From Herpetosiphon llansteffanensis (lineage in GTDB: Bacteria; Chloroflexota; Chloroflexia; Chloroflexales; Herpetosiphonaceae), in assembly GCF_003205875.1 (NCBI RefSeq), contig NZ_PUBZ01000094.1, positions 1 to 64,000 of the forward strand: 64,000 nucleotides of DNA, written 5' to 3'. The notes beneath the pieces were generated by a model, which ran no database searches, was not told the DNA's origin, and worked only from the letters and a program-made list of their open reading frames with translations. The position numbers were made by a program, and so were the translations under genes. Shown here piece after piece: positions 18,431-27,667 of the stretch; position 1 is the first letter of the stretch; each line of letters opens with the position of its first letter.

Positions 18431-19678
18431 ATGGCTTCAGATTCAACGACTCCGCGCCAACCATCGGCGTTGGTTGCTTTACGCCATCGTGATTATCGGC
18501 TGCTCTGGAGTGGCCAGCTGATTTCGATTGCTGGCTCGCAGATGCACACGGTGGCTTTGCATGTTCAGGTTTATCGTTTGGCCGAGGCGATTCCTGGAGC
18601 TAATTCAGCAATTTTTCTGGGCTTGATTGGCTTTTTTCAATTTATTCCCTTGATTTTGCTGGCCTTGCGGGCGGGCTTATTGGCTGATCGGGTTGATCGA
18701 CGACGGTTGATGATCGTCACCCAAAGCATTCTGATGGGTTTATCGTTGGTATTGGCGGTTTTATCGTGGTTTGAATTGATTAATTTATGGCTGCTCTATG
18801 GCATTATGATTATCTTTTTCAGCGCCAAAACCTTCGATTTACCCGCCCGCCAAGCGCTGATTCCGCGTTTAGTGCCGCGTGAAGTGCTGCCAACAGCATT
18901 AAGCTTGAACATGATTGCTTGGCAAATTGGCAATATTGCAGGCCCAGCCTTGGGCGGCTGGTTTGTGACTCATTCGATTGCCTTGGTTTATTTGCTCGAT
19001 GCGCTAAGCTATGGCGCGGTGGTTTTGGGCTTGTGGCAAATGCGGGGCAATTATGCGCCAACCGAGGTTAAACCTGTTGTCAAAGGCTCGCTTTGGGAAG
19101 GCTTACGCTTTGTTAGCCGAACGCCAATTATTTGGTCGACGATGGTGCTTGATTTTGTCGCGACCTTCTGTGGCGCGGCAACTACGCTCTTGCCATTATT
19201 TGCCGATCAAGTTTTGAAAGTCGATGAAAAGGCCTTGGGCTTGATGTATGCAGCGCCAGCAACGGGTGCGTTAATCGCAGCCCTAGCGATGTCGTGGTTT
19301 GGCAACCCGCGTCGCCAAGGGATGGTGGTGGTGATTTCGGTCGTGTTGTATGGGCTGGCAACCATGGTCTTTGGCTTAGCGCCAAGTTTGCCGATTGCGC
19401 TCTTAGGTTTGGCGGGCACTGGAGCTGCCGATACAGTCAGCGCTGTGTTGCGCGGCACGATTCGCCAATTGAACACCCCCGATGAATTGCGCGGGCGGGC
19501 GACTTCGGCCAATATGTTGTTTTTTCAAGGCGGGCCATTGCTGGGCGAAGTTGAGGCTGGAATTGCCGCGACCTTGTTTGGCGCGCCAGCAGCAATTGCT
19601 TTCGGTGGCGCGATCTGTGTTACAGCCGCCATAATCATTGCTTTTCGTATTCCAAGTTTGCGCTTGTACGATCGGTGA
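18431..19678 (+). CDS. MFS transporter (EntS-like exporter)
   Basis: A 415-residue major facilitator protein with about 12 predicted membrane segments. The family-typical loop LLADRVDRRRLMI lies between helices 2 and 3, and the N-terminus LRHRDYRLLWSGQLIS is common in the EntS/MefA-like drug and siderophore efflux branch. The substrate is not predictable. The start is taken as ATG 18431 (AAAGGG upstream); an in-frame TTG lies 6 bases earlier. A TATAAT at 18389-18394 may be its -10 box. It converges on the histidine kinase gene, with an inverted-repeat element between them. Confidence 0.9.
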   Translation: MASDSTTPRQPSALVALRHRDYRLLWSGQLISIAGSQMHTVALHVQVYRLAEAIPGANSAIFLGLIGFFQFIPLILLALRAGLLADRVDRRRLMIVTQSILMGLSLVLAVLSWFELINLWLLYGIMIIFFSAKTFDLPARQALIPRLVPREVLPTALSLNMIAWQIGNIAGPALGGWFVTHSIALVYLLDALSYGAVVLGLWQMRGNYAPTEVKPVVKGSLWEGLRFVSRTPIIWSTMVLDFVATFCGAATTLLPLFADQVLKVDEKALGLMYAAPATGALIAALAMSWFGNPRRQGMVVVISVVLYGLATMVFGLAPSLPIALLGLAGTGAADTVSAVLRGTIRQLNTPDELRGRATSANMLFFQGGPLLGEVEAGIAATLFGAPAAIAFGGAICVTAAIIIAFRIPSLRLYDR

Positions 19679-19684
19679 ATTCAG

Positions 19685-19712
19685 AGATGAAGGATGAAGG
19701 ATGAGGGATGAA
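19685..19712. repeat. GGATGAA heptamer array
   Basis: Tandem GATGAAG/GATGAGG words just after the MFS stop codon. Confidence 0.7.
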
Positions 19713-19744
19713 AGCACAACCCAACATTGGCTAGCGAGGTTAAG

Positions 19745-19879
19745 TTCCCTCACCCCAACCCCTCGCCCGTGGCGCGGGCGAGGGGCTTTAACCCTGTGGT
19801 TCTATCGCGACTCGTCGCTGAATAATGGCGGTTCCCCATCGCCCGCGTTCAGTGGGAGAGCAGGTTAAGGGGTGAGAGA
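19745..19879. repeat. Palindromic dispersed repeat, copy A
   Basis: Begins TCCCTCACCCCAACCCCTCG and ends GGGGTGAGAGA, an imperfect inverted repeat with GC-rich interior arms (CTCGCCCGTGGCGCGGGCGAG). It fills the gap between two convergent genes and ends one base before the histidine kinase stop codon. Copies B and C are at 23545 and 24670. Confidence 0.75.
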
Positions 19880-19880
19880 A

Positions 19881-21353
19881 CTAAGCAACATCAAGGACGC
19901 TGGCGGGATTATGCGGCAAGGGTTCGCATACCAAGGCCAGCGGAAAGGCCACATAAAATGTTGTGCCTGCTTCCTCAATGCTCTCGAAATAAATCGAGCC
20001 ATGATTCATCTCGACCAAGGCTTTGGCGATTGATAAGCCTAAGCCAGTGCCGCCTGCTGCCCGCGACAACGGGTTGTCGTTGCGAAAGAAGCGCCCGAAA
20101 ATTCGTGGTTGCTCACGCAGTGAAATGCCAATGCCCGTATCGCGCACCACCACCAGCACATCATCAATGCGCTGTTGAACTTCGATTTGAATCTGGCCAT
20201 GCTCGGGTGTATATTTGATCGCATTGCTAATCAGGTGGTGGCTAATTTGGCGCAAATGCAGCGGATCAAGGCTCAACAACGGCAATTCGTTAGGCAATAC
20301 ACATTCTAATTGCAGTTTTTTGCGCTCAGCACGTGGCCGAAATTCATCAAGTACCGCCTTCAGCACTGTGCGCAGATCAACTGGTTGCGGGGTATGTTCA
20401 TTGCGTTGAATTTCCAGCCGCGCCAAATCAACAACTTCGTTCATAAGTTCGGTCAGGCGTTGAATGTTGCGGCCAATGCCCTCGATATAGCTCATTTCTT
20501 CGGGGCTAAAATGCTCAGGGTTGCTCCACAGCAGCATATCGGCAAAACCACGAATGCTGGTCAACGGCGAACGCAATTCATGGGCTGCCAAGGCCATAAA
20601 ATCGCTACGCAGCCGTTCGCTCTCAACCCGCGCACTCATATCGTGCAAAATTGCCACCGCGCCCATACGCTGATCGTCGACCCAAATTGGGTTGGCGCTC
20701 AAGCGATAGGTGCGCCCAGCAAAACAGACTCGTTCGGCGGGCTTGATGTGCGGGCGACCCAAGGCTTGATCCAAGGCTGGTTGCACGGCCTCAAGTGCTG
20801 CATAAAAGCGCACGCTCAAATTGGGCTGTTCGTGGGTGGTTTGCAGGCGTTCGGCTTCGGCCATGGCAATAATGTTGTAGGCAGCAGTGTTGAGCAACAC
20901 AATTTGGCCAAGCTGATCGCACACAATCACGCCATCGTCGATTGCCGCCAAAATTGCCCGTTCGCGCTGGGTTTCGCGGCGCTGGTTGGTCAGCAAGTTG
21001 GTGAAATGCTCAGCAGCCAGATTGATCGATTGAGCCAATTCGCCCAGTTCGTCAGTGCCCAAATTTGGTGCGCGCACGCTCAAATCGGCGGTTGCCAAGA
21101 CCTCAACCACGGCAGTTAATTGCTCAATTGCCCGTCGTTTGCGTTGCAAGATTACAATCAAGCCAATTTGCAGCAACAGCCACAAACCGCCAAGGCTGAT
21201 TAACAGCCAATGCCACCAATCGAAGGTTGCCAGCCAAAGCCCATAGCCAATCAGGCCAAGCCCAAAGCTGCCAACGGCAATTGCCATCAGATACGCCAAC
21301 CGAATGAGTTGATTAAGCGCCAAACTACTGTGTGCCTGCAACTGCATAGCCAT
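19881..21353 (-). CDS. Membrane sensor histidine kinase
   Basis: A 490-residue protein. It has two membrane helices (about residues 18-40 and 47-70) with almost no extracytoplasmic loop, then a HAMP domain (about 71-122) and a PAS-like domain (about 130-240). The HisKA phosphoacceptor is AAHELRSPL (His258). The ATPase domain has an N-box (HHLISNAIKYTPEHG), G1 (VRDTGIGIS), F-box (IFGRFFR) and G2 (GGTGLGLSIAKAL). All catalytic motifs look intact. The lack of an external loop suggests it senses the membrane or an internal PAS ligand. No response regulator is adjacent, so this is an orphan kinase. Confidence 0.94.
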   Translation of the reverse strand: MAMQLQAHSSLALNQLIRLAYLMAIAVGSFGLGLIGYGLWLATFDWWHWLLISLGGLWLLLQIGLIVILQRKRRAIEQLTAVVEVLATADLSVRAPNLGTDELGELAQSINLAAEHFTNLLTNQRRETQRERAILAAIDDGVIVCDQLGQIVLLNTAAYNIIAMAEAERLQTTHEQPNLSVRFYAALEAVQPALDQALGRPHIKPAERVCFAGRTYRLSANPIWVDDQRMGAVAILHDMSARVESERLRSDFMALAAHELRSPLTSIRGFADMLLWSNPEHFSPEEMSYIEGIGRNIQRLTELMNEVVDLARLEIQRNEHTPQPVDLRTVLKAVLDEFRPRAERKKLQLECVLPNELPLLSLDPLHLRQISHHLISNAIKYTPEHGQIQIEVQQRIDDVLVVVRDTGIGISLREQPRIFGRFFRNDNPLSRAAGGTGLGLSIAKALVEMNHGSIYFESIEEAGTTFYVAFPLALVCEPLPHNPASVLDVA

Positions 21354-21443
21354 TCTCGTTACTCGAATTGGCCTATGCTAGCAACCCAAAGTTAAGCCTT
21401 GATTATGGTCATGTTTAAGCTATATTTTACCTATTGGTGTAGC

Positions 21444-22358
21444 CTAACTAAACAGCAAGGTCAAGGTTATTGGGGCCAATGAGGCTTGAGTATTGGCTAA
21501 AGCCATTATCATTAACAAGCCAGTTGTAGGCACGGCGAGAATGCCCAAGGCCAGTTGAGCTTGGCCTTGGAGCTTCCAGCGACCTTGGTTTGAGCGTGAG
21601 GCGCGAATGAGTTTTTGCCAGAGCTTGGCGGTGGCAAAGGCAAAAACCAGCAGCAAGATGCTCGCTACCAGCGCTTTTGGGCCTTGCCATGCCAGCCGAT
21701 TGTCGATTTGATGTTGCAAGATTGTGGGAGTTGCAGCGCTGCCTGTTTCGGCCCAGCTATCAACTGCTTGGTAGAGCGCAGCTTTGGGTGTGCCAGCAGA
21801 ACTGCGCAGATCGGGAATGGTTTTGGCAAAGCCCGCTTGAGCATTAATCACATTGCTCAGATTCGCTGCCACAATTAATAGCAGCCCAAGTGCCAGCGTT
21901 GTGCTTGCCAGCCCGACATAGGCATACACGTTACGCTCAAATGACCAAAATCCTTGGTTTGGGGTTTTGGCGCGTTTAAACCGTCGCCACAGAACAATAC
22001 TGAGAGCGCCGAGCGCAAGCGTAAACAAACCGCCCTCAACCACCAACACTGCGTGGTAGGTGGTGTAATCGTTCAACAGGGTTGTGTAGGCAGGGTTTGT
22101 GGTTGATTCAGCTTGGTTCAGTCGCGCAAGAGTTGCCTGCAATCCAGCGCCATTGCTCGACTGACTGCTTGCATCAGCCTCTAGGTTTGAGCTTGTTGGC
22201 CAAAAGATTGGAATGCTATACACGACCAACACGCCGAGCAGGAAGCCAATTGCGAGTATAGCGCGCTGCCAATGCTGCTGTCGAACAATTGCCTGGCCTA
22301 CCAGCGCCCGCAGCAAGACCAAACCGCCAATACTTACCAACACAAGCATCAGAATCAT
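21444..22358 (-). CDS. Multi-pass membrane protein, unknown
   Basis: A 304-residue protein with about six hydrophobic helices, near residues 3-23, 36-57, 105-130, 142-165, 225-245 and 265-290. A polar, probably external loop lies after helix 2 and another between helices 4 and 5. It is not recognised as a named family. The start at 22358 is chosen because GAGGT lies 5 bases upstream of ATG; the open frame runs another 29 codons without membrane character. It is divergent from the coiled-coil gene at 22537. Confidence 0.7.
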   Translation of the reverse strand: MILMLVLVSIGGLVLLRALVGQAIVRQQHWQRAILAIGFLLGVLVVYSIPIFWPTSSNLEADASSQSSNGAGLQATLARLNQAESTTNPAYTTLLNDYTTYHAVLVVEGGLFTLALGALSIVLWRRFKRAKTPNQGFWSFERNVYAYVGLASTTLALGLLLIVAANLSNVINAQAGFAKTIPDLRSSAGTPKAALYQAVDSWAETGSAATPTILQHQIDNRLAWQGPKALVASILLLVFAFATAKLWQKLIRASRSNQGRWKLQGQAQLALGILAVPTTGLLMIMALANTQASLAPITLTLLFS

Positions 22359-22536
22359 AACTACCTCAAAGCTGAACAAGAATTTCTCTGCTGCTTCTAG
22401 ACGCTTGGTTAACGGGCAAAGTTGCGCCACGCGTGGCGGATACAAACTTGCTTGGGGTCATATTGAGTATTGGCTAGATTCGAGTATTATTAAGCCAAAT
22501 GCGACCATCTGCGGATGGTATGGAGAGCCACATCAA

Positions 22537-23109
22537 ATGAGCGAACAAACCGATGCCCCGAAACCGATTGTGATTAAACAAAAACGTGGATGTTTGGCCA
22601 CCCTTGTTGGTTCGGCTTTGACGATTATTGTCAGTGCTGGGCTGGGGGCGGCGCTAGCGCTCTTAGTGATGTGGTATGGGCCACGCAATGTTGGGGTGAG
22701 TTTTCCCGATAGCACAGGGCGAATTGCGGCGCTGGAGCAAGCCCAACAAACCGCAATTATCGTCCAAACTGATCAAGCTGCGACCTTGCGCGGCTTGACT
22801 GATTTACGCGGCTCGGTCGATGGCTTGCGCGAACGCGTGCAAACCATTGAGAGCAACCTCAATACCCGTGAAACCAACCTCGATAGCCTCCAAAAACAAA
22901 TCGATTCGAATCTTAATTCGTTGTTGAGCATTCAATCGCGGCTTGATGAGCTTGAATCGATTCCTGCCAATGCGGCCTTGACCAACCGCCTCGATAGCGT
23001 CGAACAGGATTTAGCCAGCATTGGCAGTACCTTGGAGCGCCTACGGATTGCTTTAGGGGCAGCTGCACCAACCGCTAGCCCACAGCCAACCGCCACACCC
23101 ACTCGTTAG
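22537..23109 (+). CDS. Single-pass membrane coiled-coil protein
   Basis: About 190 residues. A short basic cytoplasmic N-terminus (KQKRGC) precedes one membrane helix (about 23-48). A long heptad-rich region follows (about 60-170, e.g. LDSLQKQIDSNLNSLLSIQSRL-type pattern), and the tail is Pro/Thr-rich. It is likely a trimeric or dimeric extracytoplasmic coiled-coil stalk. The start is the ATG with GGAGAG upstream; the long open frame before it is antisense to the neighbouring membrane gene. It is followed 14 bp later by the Asp23-like gene, so the two form an operon. Function is unknown. Confidence 0.75.
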   Translation: MSEQTDAPKPIVIKQKRGCLATLVGSALTIIVSAGLGAALALLVMWYGPRNVGVSFPDSTGRIAALEQAQQTAIIVQTDQAATLRGLTDLRGSVDGLRERVQTIESNLNTRETNLDSLQKQIDSNLNSLLSIQSRLDELESIPANAALTNRLDSVEQDLASIGSTLERLRIALGAAAPTASPQPTATPTR

Positions 23110-23123
23110 CCAAGGAGCACATT

Positions 23124-23501
23124 ATGCCCCAACAACAATCAATTGTGCGTTCAGTTCGCAGTAATCGCCATACCACCACCATCGATATTGGGGTGATTGG
23201 CCAAATCGTGCAGTCGGTTAGCGGCACGATTGAAGGCATTTACGAAACTCAACTCGAAAGCGCCGAATTGCTCGCCGAAGGCCGTGCCGAGAACGATCAA
23301 AAATCCGCTGAGGAGCCACAAACCCGCTTTGATGAGCGCGCCAGCGTTGTGCTGCACCTCAAATTAATTCCATTTATCCACGAGCAATTGCCACCAATCG
23401 TCAATGCGCTGCGCAAACGGGTAATCGAAAGCATTCAACAATATACGGAATTGAATGTTCACGCCGTGCATATTCATATTGCTGGCTTGTGGTATCGCTA
23501 G
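23124..23501 (+). CDS. Asp23/Gls24-like protein
   Basis: A 125-residue protein. The layout fits the Asp23/Gls24 fold: an N-terminal strand with I-D-I-G-V-I-G-Q-I-V and a segment on a 'GIYET' turn (like EGVYGM in the family). A charged loop follows, then VVLHLKLIPFIHEQLPPIVNALRKRV and a C-terminal VHAVHIHIAGLW strand. Asp23 proteins sit at the membrane in Firmicutes and are linked to envelope stress. AAGGAG precedes the ATG. It is co-transcribed with the membrane coiled-coil protein just upstream, which could be its membrane anchor, as AmaP is for Asp23. The similarity is by pattern and moderately sure. Confidence 0.65.
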   Translation: MPQQQSIVRSVRSNRHTTTIDIGVIGQIVQSVSGTIEGIYETQLESAELLAEGRAENDQKSAEEPQTRFDERASVVLHLKLIPFIHEQLPPIVNALRKRVIESIQQYTELNVHAVHIHIAGLWYR

Positions 23502-23846
23502 CCAGCAGCTGTAGTGGTTTATTGGATTGGCAACCAGAAGCATGCCCTCACCCCCAGCCCCTCTCCCACTGAATGCGGGCGAGTGGAGCACTGACCGCGT
23601 GGTTCCCCGCGCCTTGCGAGCGGGATCAGGGGCGAGGGGATCAGACAATGGTTAACGTGATGAACCAATACAAGCAGCTGCTAGGGGTCAGTAGTTAGCA
23701 CAATAACGCTCAATGTTAATGTTAAAGCTGACCCCTTGCATACGCCGTCGATAACCGCTATCCCTCATACTCCATTCTTCAACCTATACCTACCCCTCAG
23801 ATTCAATGCTTATGGTAGGATAAACGCTCTTGTGTGAGGAATTATT
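23502..23846. other. Intergenic region with palindromic repeat copy B
   Basis: No gene is seen. It holds palindromic repeat copy B (23545-23639) and short words (AGGGGTCAGTAGTTAG, TGACCCCTTGCA) similar to other gaps. The promoter of the downstream lipoprotein gene should be near its end, but no clear motif is evident. Confidence 0.5.
23545..23639. repeat. Palindromic dispersed repeat, copy B
   Basis: Begins CCCTCACCCCCAGCCCCTCT and ends CAGGGGCGAGGGG. It shares the terminal CCCTCACCC/GGGxGAGGG style and internal words (GAATGCGGGCGAG, GGTTCCCCGCG) with copy A at 19745. Confidence 0.7.
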
Positions 23847-24665
23847 ATGCACTTTTTATTCAGATTGAGCCTCATTTTGCTCCTCGCTGGGGCTTTAATC
23901 AGTTGTTCGCGATCGGATATGCAAGAGGTGCTCAAACCAAGTGGCACCAGCACCCCGATTATTTCGCCCGATAGCGCCGCCCCAACCACGGTCGATAATC
24001 AATGGCAACGCTTAGAGCCAGGCCTTGAGTTTCGCGAAATTGGCTACGATGTGACCAATGTTCAGGTGTTGCGGGTCGATCCTGCCTATTTTCGGCTGCG
24101 CATTGGCTACGATGTAGCCAGCCCGGGCCGAGTTAGCGAATGGGCTTCAGCACTCAATCCAGTTGCAGTGATCAACGGTGGCTATTTTGATCCCCAAGGG
24201 CGGGCCACAGCACTCACAATTTTCGATGGCATAGTCAATGGCACATCATACGATGGCTTTGGGGGCATGCTCGCAGTTGATAGTGCTGATGCATGGTCGT
24301 TGCGTTCGTTGCGCGAACAACCCTACGATAGCAGCGAAGTGCTGAATCAAGCGCTACAATCTGCGCCGATGCTCGTTGTTCATGGCGCAGCCATCGAGCA
24401 GCCCAACGACGATGGCGATAAAGCTCGTCGCAGCGTAATTGCGCTTGATCAATCTGGGCATTTGTTGATTATTGTCTGTAGTTGGCCGAGCTTTACCTTG
24501 ACCGAGCTAAGCACGTGGTTGGTGCAGCAAAATCTTGCAATCGATGCAGCCTTGAATCTTGATGGCGGCTCATCGACAGGCTTAGTGGTCAGCAGCGAAA
24601 GTCGTTCGTTTAAGCTCGATTCGCTTGTGCGCGTGCCGCAAGTGCTCTTGGTTGAGCGGCGGTAA
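23847..24665 (+). CDS. Phosphodiester glycosidase-domain lipoprotein (NAGPA-like)
   Basis: A 272-residue predicted lipoprotein. A hydrophobic signal ends at LISCS, giving a lipidated Cys at about residue 20. The rest matches the phosphodiester glycosidase (NAGPA/DUF2233) fold, with the hallmarks VINGGYFDPQG (about 109-119), RRSVIALDQSG and the C-terminal NLDGGSSTGLV. Relatives hydrolyse phosphodiester-linked sugars, for example in exopolysaccharide or teichoic-type polymers. It would act outside the membrane. GAGG lies before the ATG. It converges on meaB, with palindromic repeat copy C in the gap. Confidence 0.88.
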   Translation: MHFLFRLSLILLLAGALISCSRSDMQEVLKPSGTSTPIISPDSAAPTTVDNQWQRLEPGLEFREIGYDVTNVQVLRVDPAYFRLRIGYDVASPGRVSEWASALNPVAVINGGYFDPQGRATALTIFDGIVNGTSYDGFGGMLAVDSADAWSLRSLREQPYDSSEVLNQALQSAPMLVVHGAAIEQPNDDGDKARRSVIALDQSGHLLIIVCSWPSFTLTELSTWLVQQNLAIDAALNLDGGSSTGLVVSSESRSFKLDSLVRVPQVLLVERR

Positions 24666-24669
24666 TGCG

Positions 24670-24776
24670 TTCCCTCACCCGTGGCGCGGGACTTTAATGT
24701 CGCACTACGTCGGTAAAACATGGATGAGCCTCCTCGCCCGCGTTTTCGTGGGAGAGGGGGTTGGGGGTGAGGGAAC
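24670..24776. repeat. Palindromic dispersed repeat, copy C
   Basis: Ends are TTCCCTCACCC and GGGTGAGGGAA, perfectly complementary. It shares words with copy A (CGTGGCGCGGG, CTCGCCCGCGTT, GTGGGAGAG). It exactly fills the gap between two convergent stop codons and could act as a two-way terminator. Confidence 0.75.
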
Positions 24777-24781
24777 AAAAT

Positions 24782-25735
24782 CTAGCTCAATTCCAAAACA
24801 GTTTCAATCGCCTGCTTAGCGGCAGCATAGGGGTCAAGCTGGCGCTCGGCCATTTGATTGAGTAAGTGTTCATATTGCTGTGGCTCAAGCCGCTGGAGCA
24901 ACTGACGCAAGAGGCGTTCGCGCATAATCATTTTCCATTCGCGCTCAATCCGTTCGCGTTCGCGCAATTCAAGCAGATTATTGCTTTTGAGATGCTCGAA
25001 ATGGCGTTCAACTGCCGCCGCTGCTTCGGCGATATTCTTGCCAGTGTTAGAAACCGTCTGCACAATCGGCGGCTCCCAGCCATCGCGATGCTCGCCGCTA
25101 CCAAGATGCAGCATCATCTGCAATTGGCGCACGGTACGCTCAACGCCCTCGCGATCAGCTTTATTGACCACAAACACATCGGCAATTTCCAAGATGCCTG
25201 CTTTGATCGCTTGAATATCATCGCCCATGCCTGGGACTTCGACGACCACCACGCTATGCGCTTCACGGGCAATCTCGACCTCGGCCTGACCAGCGCCAAC
25301 CGTTTCGACAATCACAATATCGAAGCCCGCCGCATCGAGCACTTTAACTGCATCGCCAGTGGCTCGCGACAAGCCGCCAAGGCTGCCACGACTAGCCATC
25401 GAACGAATATAACAGCCACTATCGCCGCCCAAGGATTGCATGCGAATCCGATCGCCGAGGATTGCGCCACCACTAAATGGCGAGGTTGGATCGACGGCCA
25501 ACACCGCGACCGTGCGCCCAAGGCTGCGCCAATGCAAGGCCAATTGGGTCACCAAGGTCGATTTGCCAGTGCCTGGCGCGCCAGTTACCCCAACGATATG
25601 GGCATTGCCAGTGTAGGGATACAGCGCAGCCAAGGCAGTTTGGGCTTGGGCATCGCCAGCTTCAACCAGGGTTATCAAGCGGGCCAGTGCCCGACGATTG
25701 CCAGCACGAGCCTTTGCAACAAGTTCCACGCCCAA
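24782..25735 (-). CDS. meaB: MeaB/ArgK-type GTPase, methylmalonyl-CoA mutase chaperone
   Basis: A 317-residue G3E-family GTPase. It has the P-loop GAPGTGKSTLVTQL (about 54-67), the AVDPTSPFSGGAILGDRIRM switch region typical of MeaB, ETVGAGQAEVE and the NKADREG guanine-specificity motif. MeaB binds methylmalonyl-CoA mutase, gates B12 loading and protects it from inactivation. It lies one base after the stop of the B12-binding mutase subunit (TAG-G-TTG), so the two are translationally coupled. The start appears to be TTG with GGGTAGG before it. The large mutase subunit lies 5 kb away on the other strand. Confidence 0.94.
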   Translation of the reverse strand: MGVELVAKARAGNRRALARLITLVEAGDAQAQTALAALYPYTGNAHIVGVTGAPGTGKSTLVTQLALHWRSLGRTVAVLAVDPTSPFSGGAILGDRIRMQSLGGDSGCYIRSMASRGSLGGLSRATGDAVKVLDAAGFDIVIVETVGAGQAEVEIAREAHSVVVVEVPGMGDDIQAIKAGILEIADVFVVNKADREGVERTVRQLQMMLHLGSGEHRDGWEPPIVQTVSNTGKNIAEAAAAVERHFEHLKSNNLLELRERERIEREWKMIMRERLLRQLLQRLEPQQYEHLLNQMAERQLDPYAAAKQAIETVLELS

Positions 25736-25736
25736 C

Positions 25737-26150
25737 CTACCCTTCTACCGAGCTACGCTGAACATGCTCACGAATAAAATCAATAATTGCATGGGTCGAT
25801 GAGCCAGGCCCGAAGATTCCAGCAATCCCATGGTCGTTGCGCAAGGCCAGCGCATCCTCATCGGAGATAATGCCACCAGCAACCACCAAAATATCCGCGC
25901 CATCGTTTTCGCGCAACATCGTGGTTATTTTGGGTAGCAAGGTCATGTGCGCCCCTGAAAGAATCGACAAGCCGATGCAATCAACGTCTTCTTGCAACGC
26001 GGCTTCGACAATCATTTGCGGGGTTTGTTGCAACCCAGTGTAAATAACTTCCATGCCTGCATCACGCAAGGCCCGCGCGATTACTTTTGCGCCACGGTCG
26101 TGGCCATCAAGCCCAGGCTTGGCCACCAACACCCGAATTGGTCGTTCCAT
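25737..26150 (-). CDS. Methylmalonyl-CoA mutase, B12-binding (C-terminal) subunit
   Basis: A 137-residue stand-alone cobalamin-binding subunit. The signature [18 protein letters not shown] carries the DxHxxG motif whose His ligates cobalt; GLSILSGAH and GGIISDEDA complete the Rossmann-like B12 fold. It combines with the large catalytic subunit at 30665 to interconvert methylmalonyl-CoA and succinyl-CoA, for propionate metabolism or the 3-hydroxypropionate-related routes of Chloroflexota. The ATG at 26150 is canonical for the family; the open frame continues upstream without similarity. It is coupled to meaB. Confidence 0.94.
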   Translation of the reverse strand: MERPIRVLVAKPGLDGHDRGAKVIARALRDAGMEVIYTGLQQTPQMIVEAALQEDVDCIGLSILSGAHMTLLPKITTMLRENDGADILVVAGGIISDEDALALRNDHGIAGIFGPGSSTHAIIDFIREHVQRSSVEG

Positions 26151-26241
26151 GAGGTCTTTCCTCCACATTGAGAAATGACGATACACCCCATTGTAGCGCA
26201 GTTTAGCGCAGCTGGGGATCATCAGATCTACCCATAGCAAT

Positions 26242-27561
26242 TTAAATTAATCCAGCAACTTCTTTGAGCCGCACCCGCTTGACCCATTGATAGCCGCGTT
26301 TGCCTTGCAAGCATTGCTGGCGGGTGGTGGCGATGTTGCCCAAACCCCAACGCTGGCCATTAGCAAGGTCAAAATTCATGCTAGCCTCAATCACATCGAA
26401 ATTGGCGCTCAAGGGATAATTGGTTCCCGAGCGATCGGTGCCTTGGAATGGGCCGACATATAAGCTGACATGGCCTGCCTGGGCCGCACCATTGTTGCCA
26501 AAGACCAAAACATCGCCTGGTTGCCAATCGTTAGCATCGCTAATTTCTTGCAGCGTAACTGGGCCGGGCGCATAATATTGGGCCATATGCGGATTGGCCT
26601 TGCTTTGCCAATTAACGTTAATGCCTGCTGCTGCAAAACAAATGCTTACCAAATCGGCGCAAACAATATCTTTGTAGTATTGATGATTGGGATTGCTGGC
26701 GAATTGCGCTCCGTAGCACATTTGCTGCAAATTGGTGGGCAAGGCATCGTAAACGGTTTTTTCATCGCCAAGCATAAACAAGGCTTGATCAATAATCGAT
26801 CGCACTTTGGGATGTAAAGCATTATAGCTAGGATGAGCCGAACGCATGCCGCTGCCACCACCACGAACATTAATCGGCTGGTTGATGTTATTATTGACAA
26901 TCACTGGCACGCGAACTGGTGTATAGCCAGCGATGTTAACTTCGAGCAAGCCAACCGCACCAGCACCAATATTCTCAAAACGATAATTGCCTTGGGCATC
27001 GGTTTTGACTTCGCAGGCAGCGCGAGCTACTGGCGAAACTTCGGGAATCAGATAGGTTTTGGCGGTTTGAAACAAGCGGCCATCAGCAACCAGTTGCGGA
27101 TTATGAATTAAGGCATTATCGCGAAACGCCTCCCAGCTCATTGGCACGCGCTTATCGATATATTGCACCCAGCAATCCCAGCGCGAGCCAGCAAACCCGC
27201 TGATTTTGCGCGTCCAACTGACCTCTTGAGCTGGCGAAACTTCGGGCATCAAATAGGTTTTTTCGCGATGAAACACCCGCCCATCGTCATTCAAATGCGG
27301 GTTGTAGATCAACGCGCCATCGCGAAAATCGCCCCATGCAATCGGCACCTTGCCGTTGATCTGCTGCTCCCAGCATTCCCAGCGTGTACCACTAAACCCA
27401 GTCAACGAGCGCGTCCAATCGACTTGGCCAGCTGGCAAGAGGCTGCGATTGGCAATATTGCTCAAATAGCCCGCCTGCGAGATAAAGCGCACGCTCACAT
27501 TGGCTAGCGGCGCAAGATCAATTGCCCGAATCACCCGCCCAGTGATGCTATAACTGGTCAT
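26242..27561 (-). CDS. NlpC/CHAP-like cysteine peptidase with two tandem repeats
   Basis: A 439-residue protein with no clear signal peptide. The N-terminal 40 residues and about 180-225 look like two halves of a carboxypeptidase-regulatory/Cna-B-like beta domain ([33 protein letters not shown]). Between them sit two copies of a roughly 62-residue repeat (about 49-110 and 116-177), each ending NPxLxxDGRxF...TYLxPEVSP, reminiscent of LysM. The C-terminal domain has a cysteine in [10 protein letters not shown] and a histidine in AGHVSLYVG, fitting an NlpC/P60- or CHAP-type amidohydrolase. It probably cuts cell-wall peptides or acts on another amide. It stands alone between the mutase genes and gatA. 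Confidence 0.72.
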   Translation of the reverse strand: MTSYSITGRVIRAIDLAPLANVSVRFISQAGYLSNIANRSLLPAGQVDWTRSLTGFSGTRWECWEQQINGKVPIAWGDFRDGALIYNPHLNDDGRVFHREKTYLMPEVSPAQEVSWTRKISGFAGSRWDCWVQYIDKRVPMSWEAFRDNALIHNPQLVADGRLFQTAKTYLIPEVSPVARAACEVKTDAQGNYRFENIGAGAVGLLEVNIAGYTPVRVPVIVNNNINQPINVRGGGSGMRSAHPSYNALHPKVRSIIDQALFMLGDEKTVYDALPTNLQQMCYGAQFASNPNHQYYKDIVCADLVSICFAAAGINVNWQSKANPHMAQYYAPGPVTLQEISDANDWQPGDVLVFGNNGAAQAGHVSLYVGPFQGTDRSGTNYPLSANFDVIEASMNFDLANGQRWGLGNIATTRQQCLQGKRGYQWVKRVRLKEVAGLI

Positions 27562-27667
27562 GGCTTTGGCTCCCTACTAGATGCTTTCGTAGCTCAATGG
27601 TAGCGGCGGCACGCGCAGATTGCAATAGTCGAAGTTGGGGATCGGTTGTTGGGGATTGGGCTTTTTA

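Noticed and set aside
24866-25777. 303-residue open frame on the plus strand
   Set aside because: It is fully antisense to meaB and shows no family similarity.
27590-27640. TAGCTCAATGGTAG near 27596, which looks like a tRNA D-arm
   Set aside because: No matching anticodon or T-arm follows and the stems do not pair; treated as chance or a decayed fragment.
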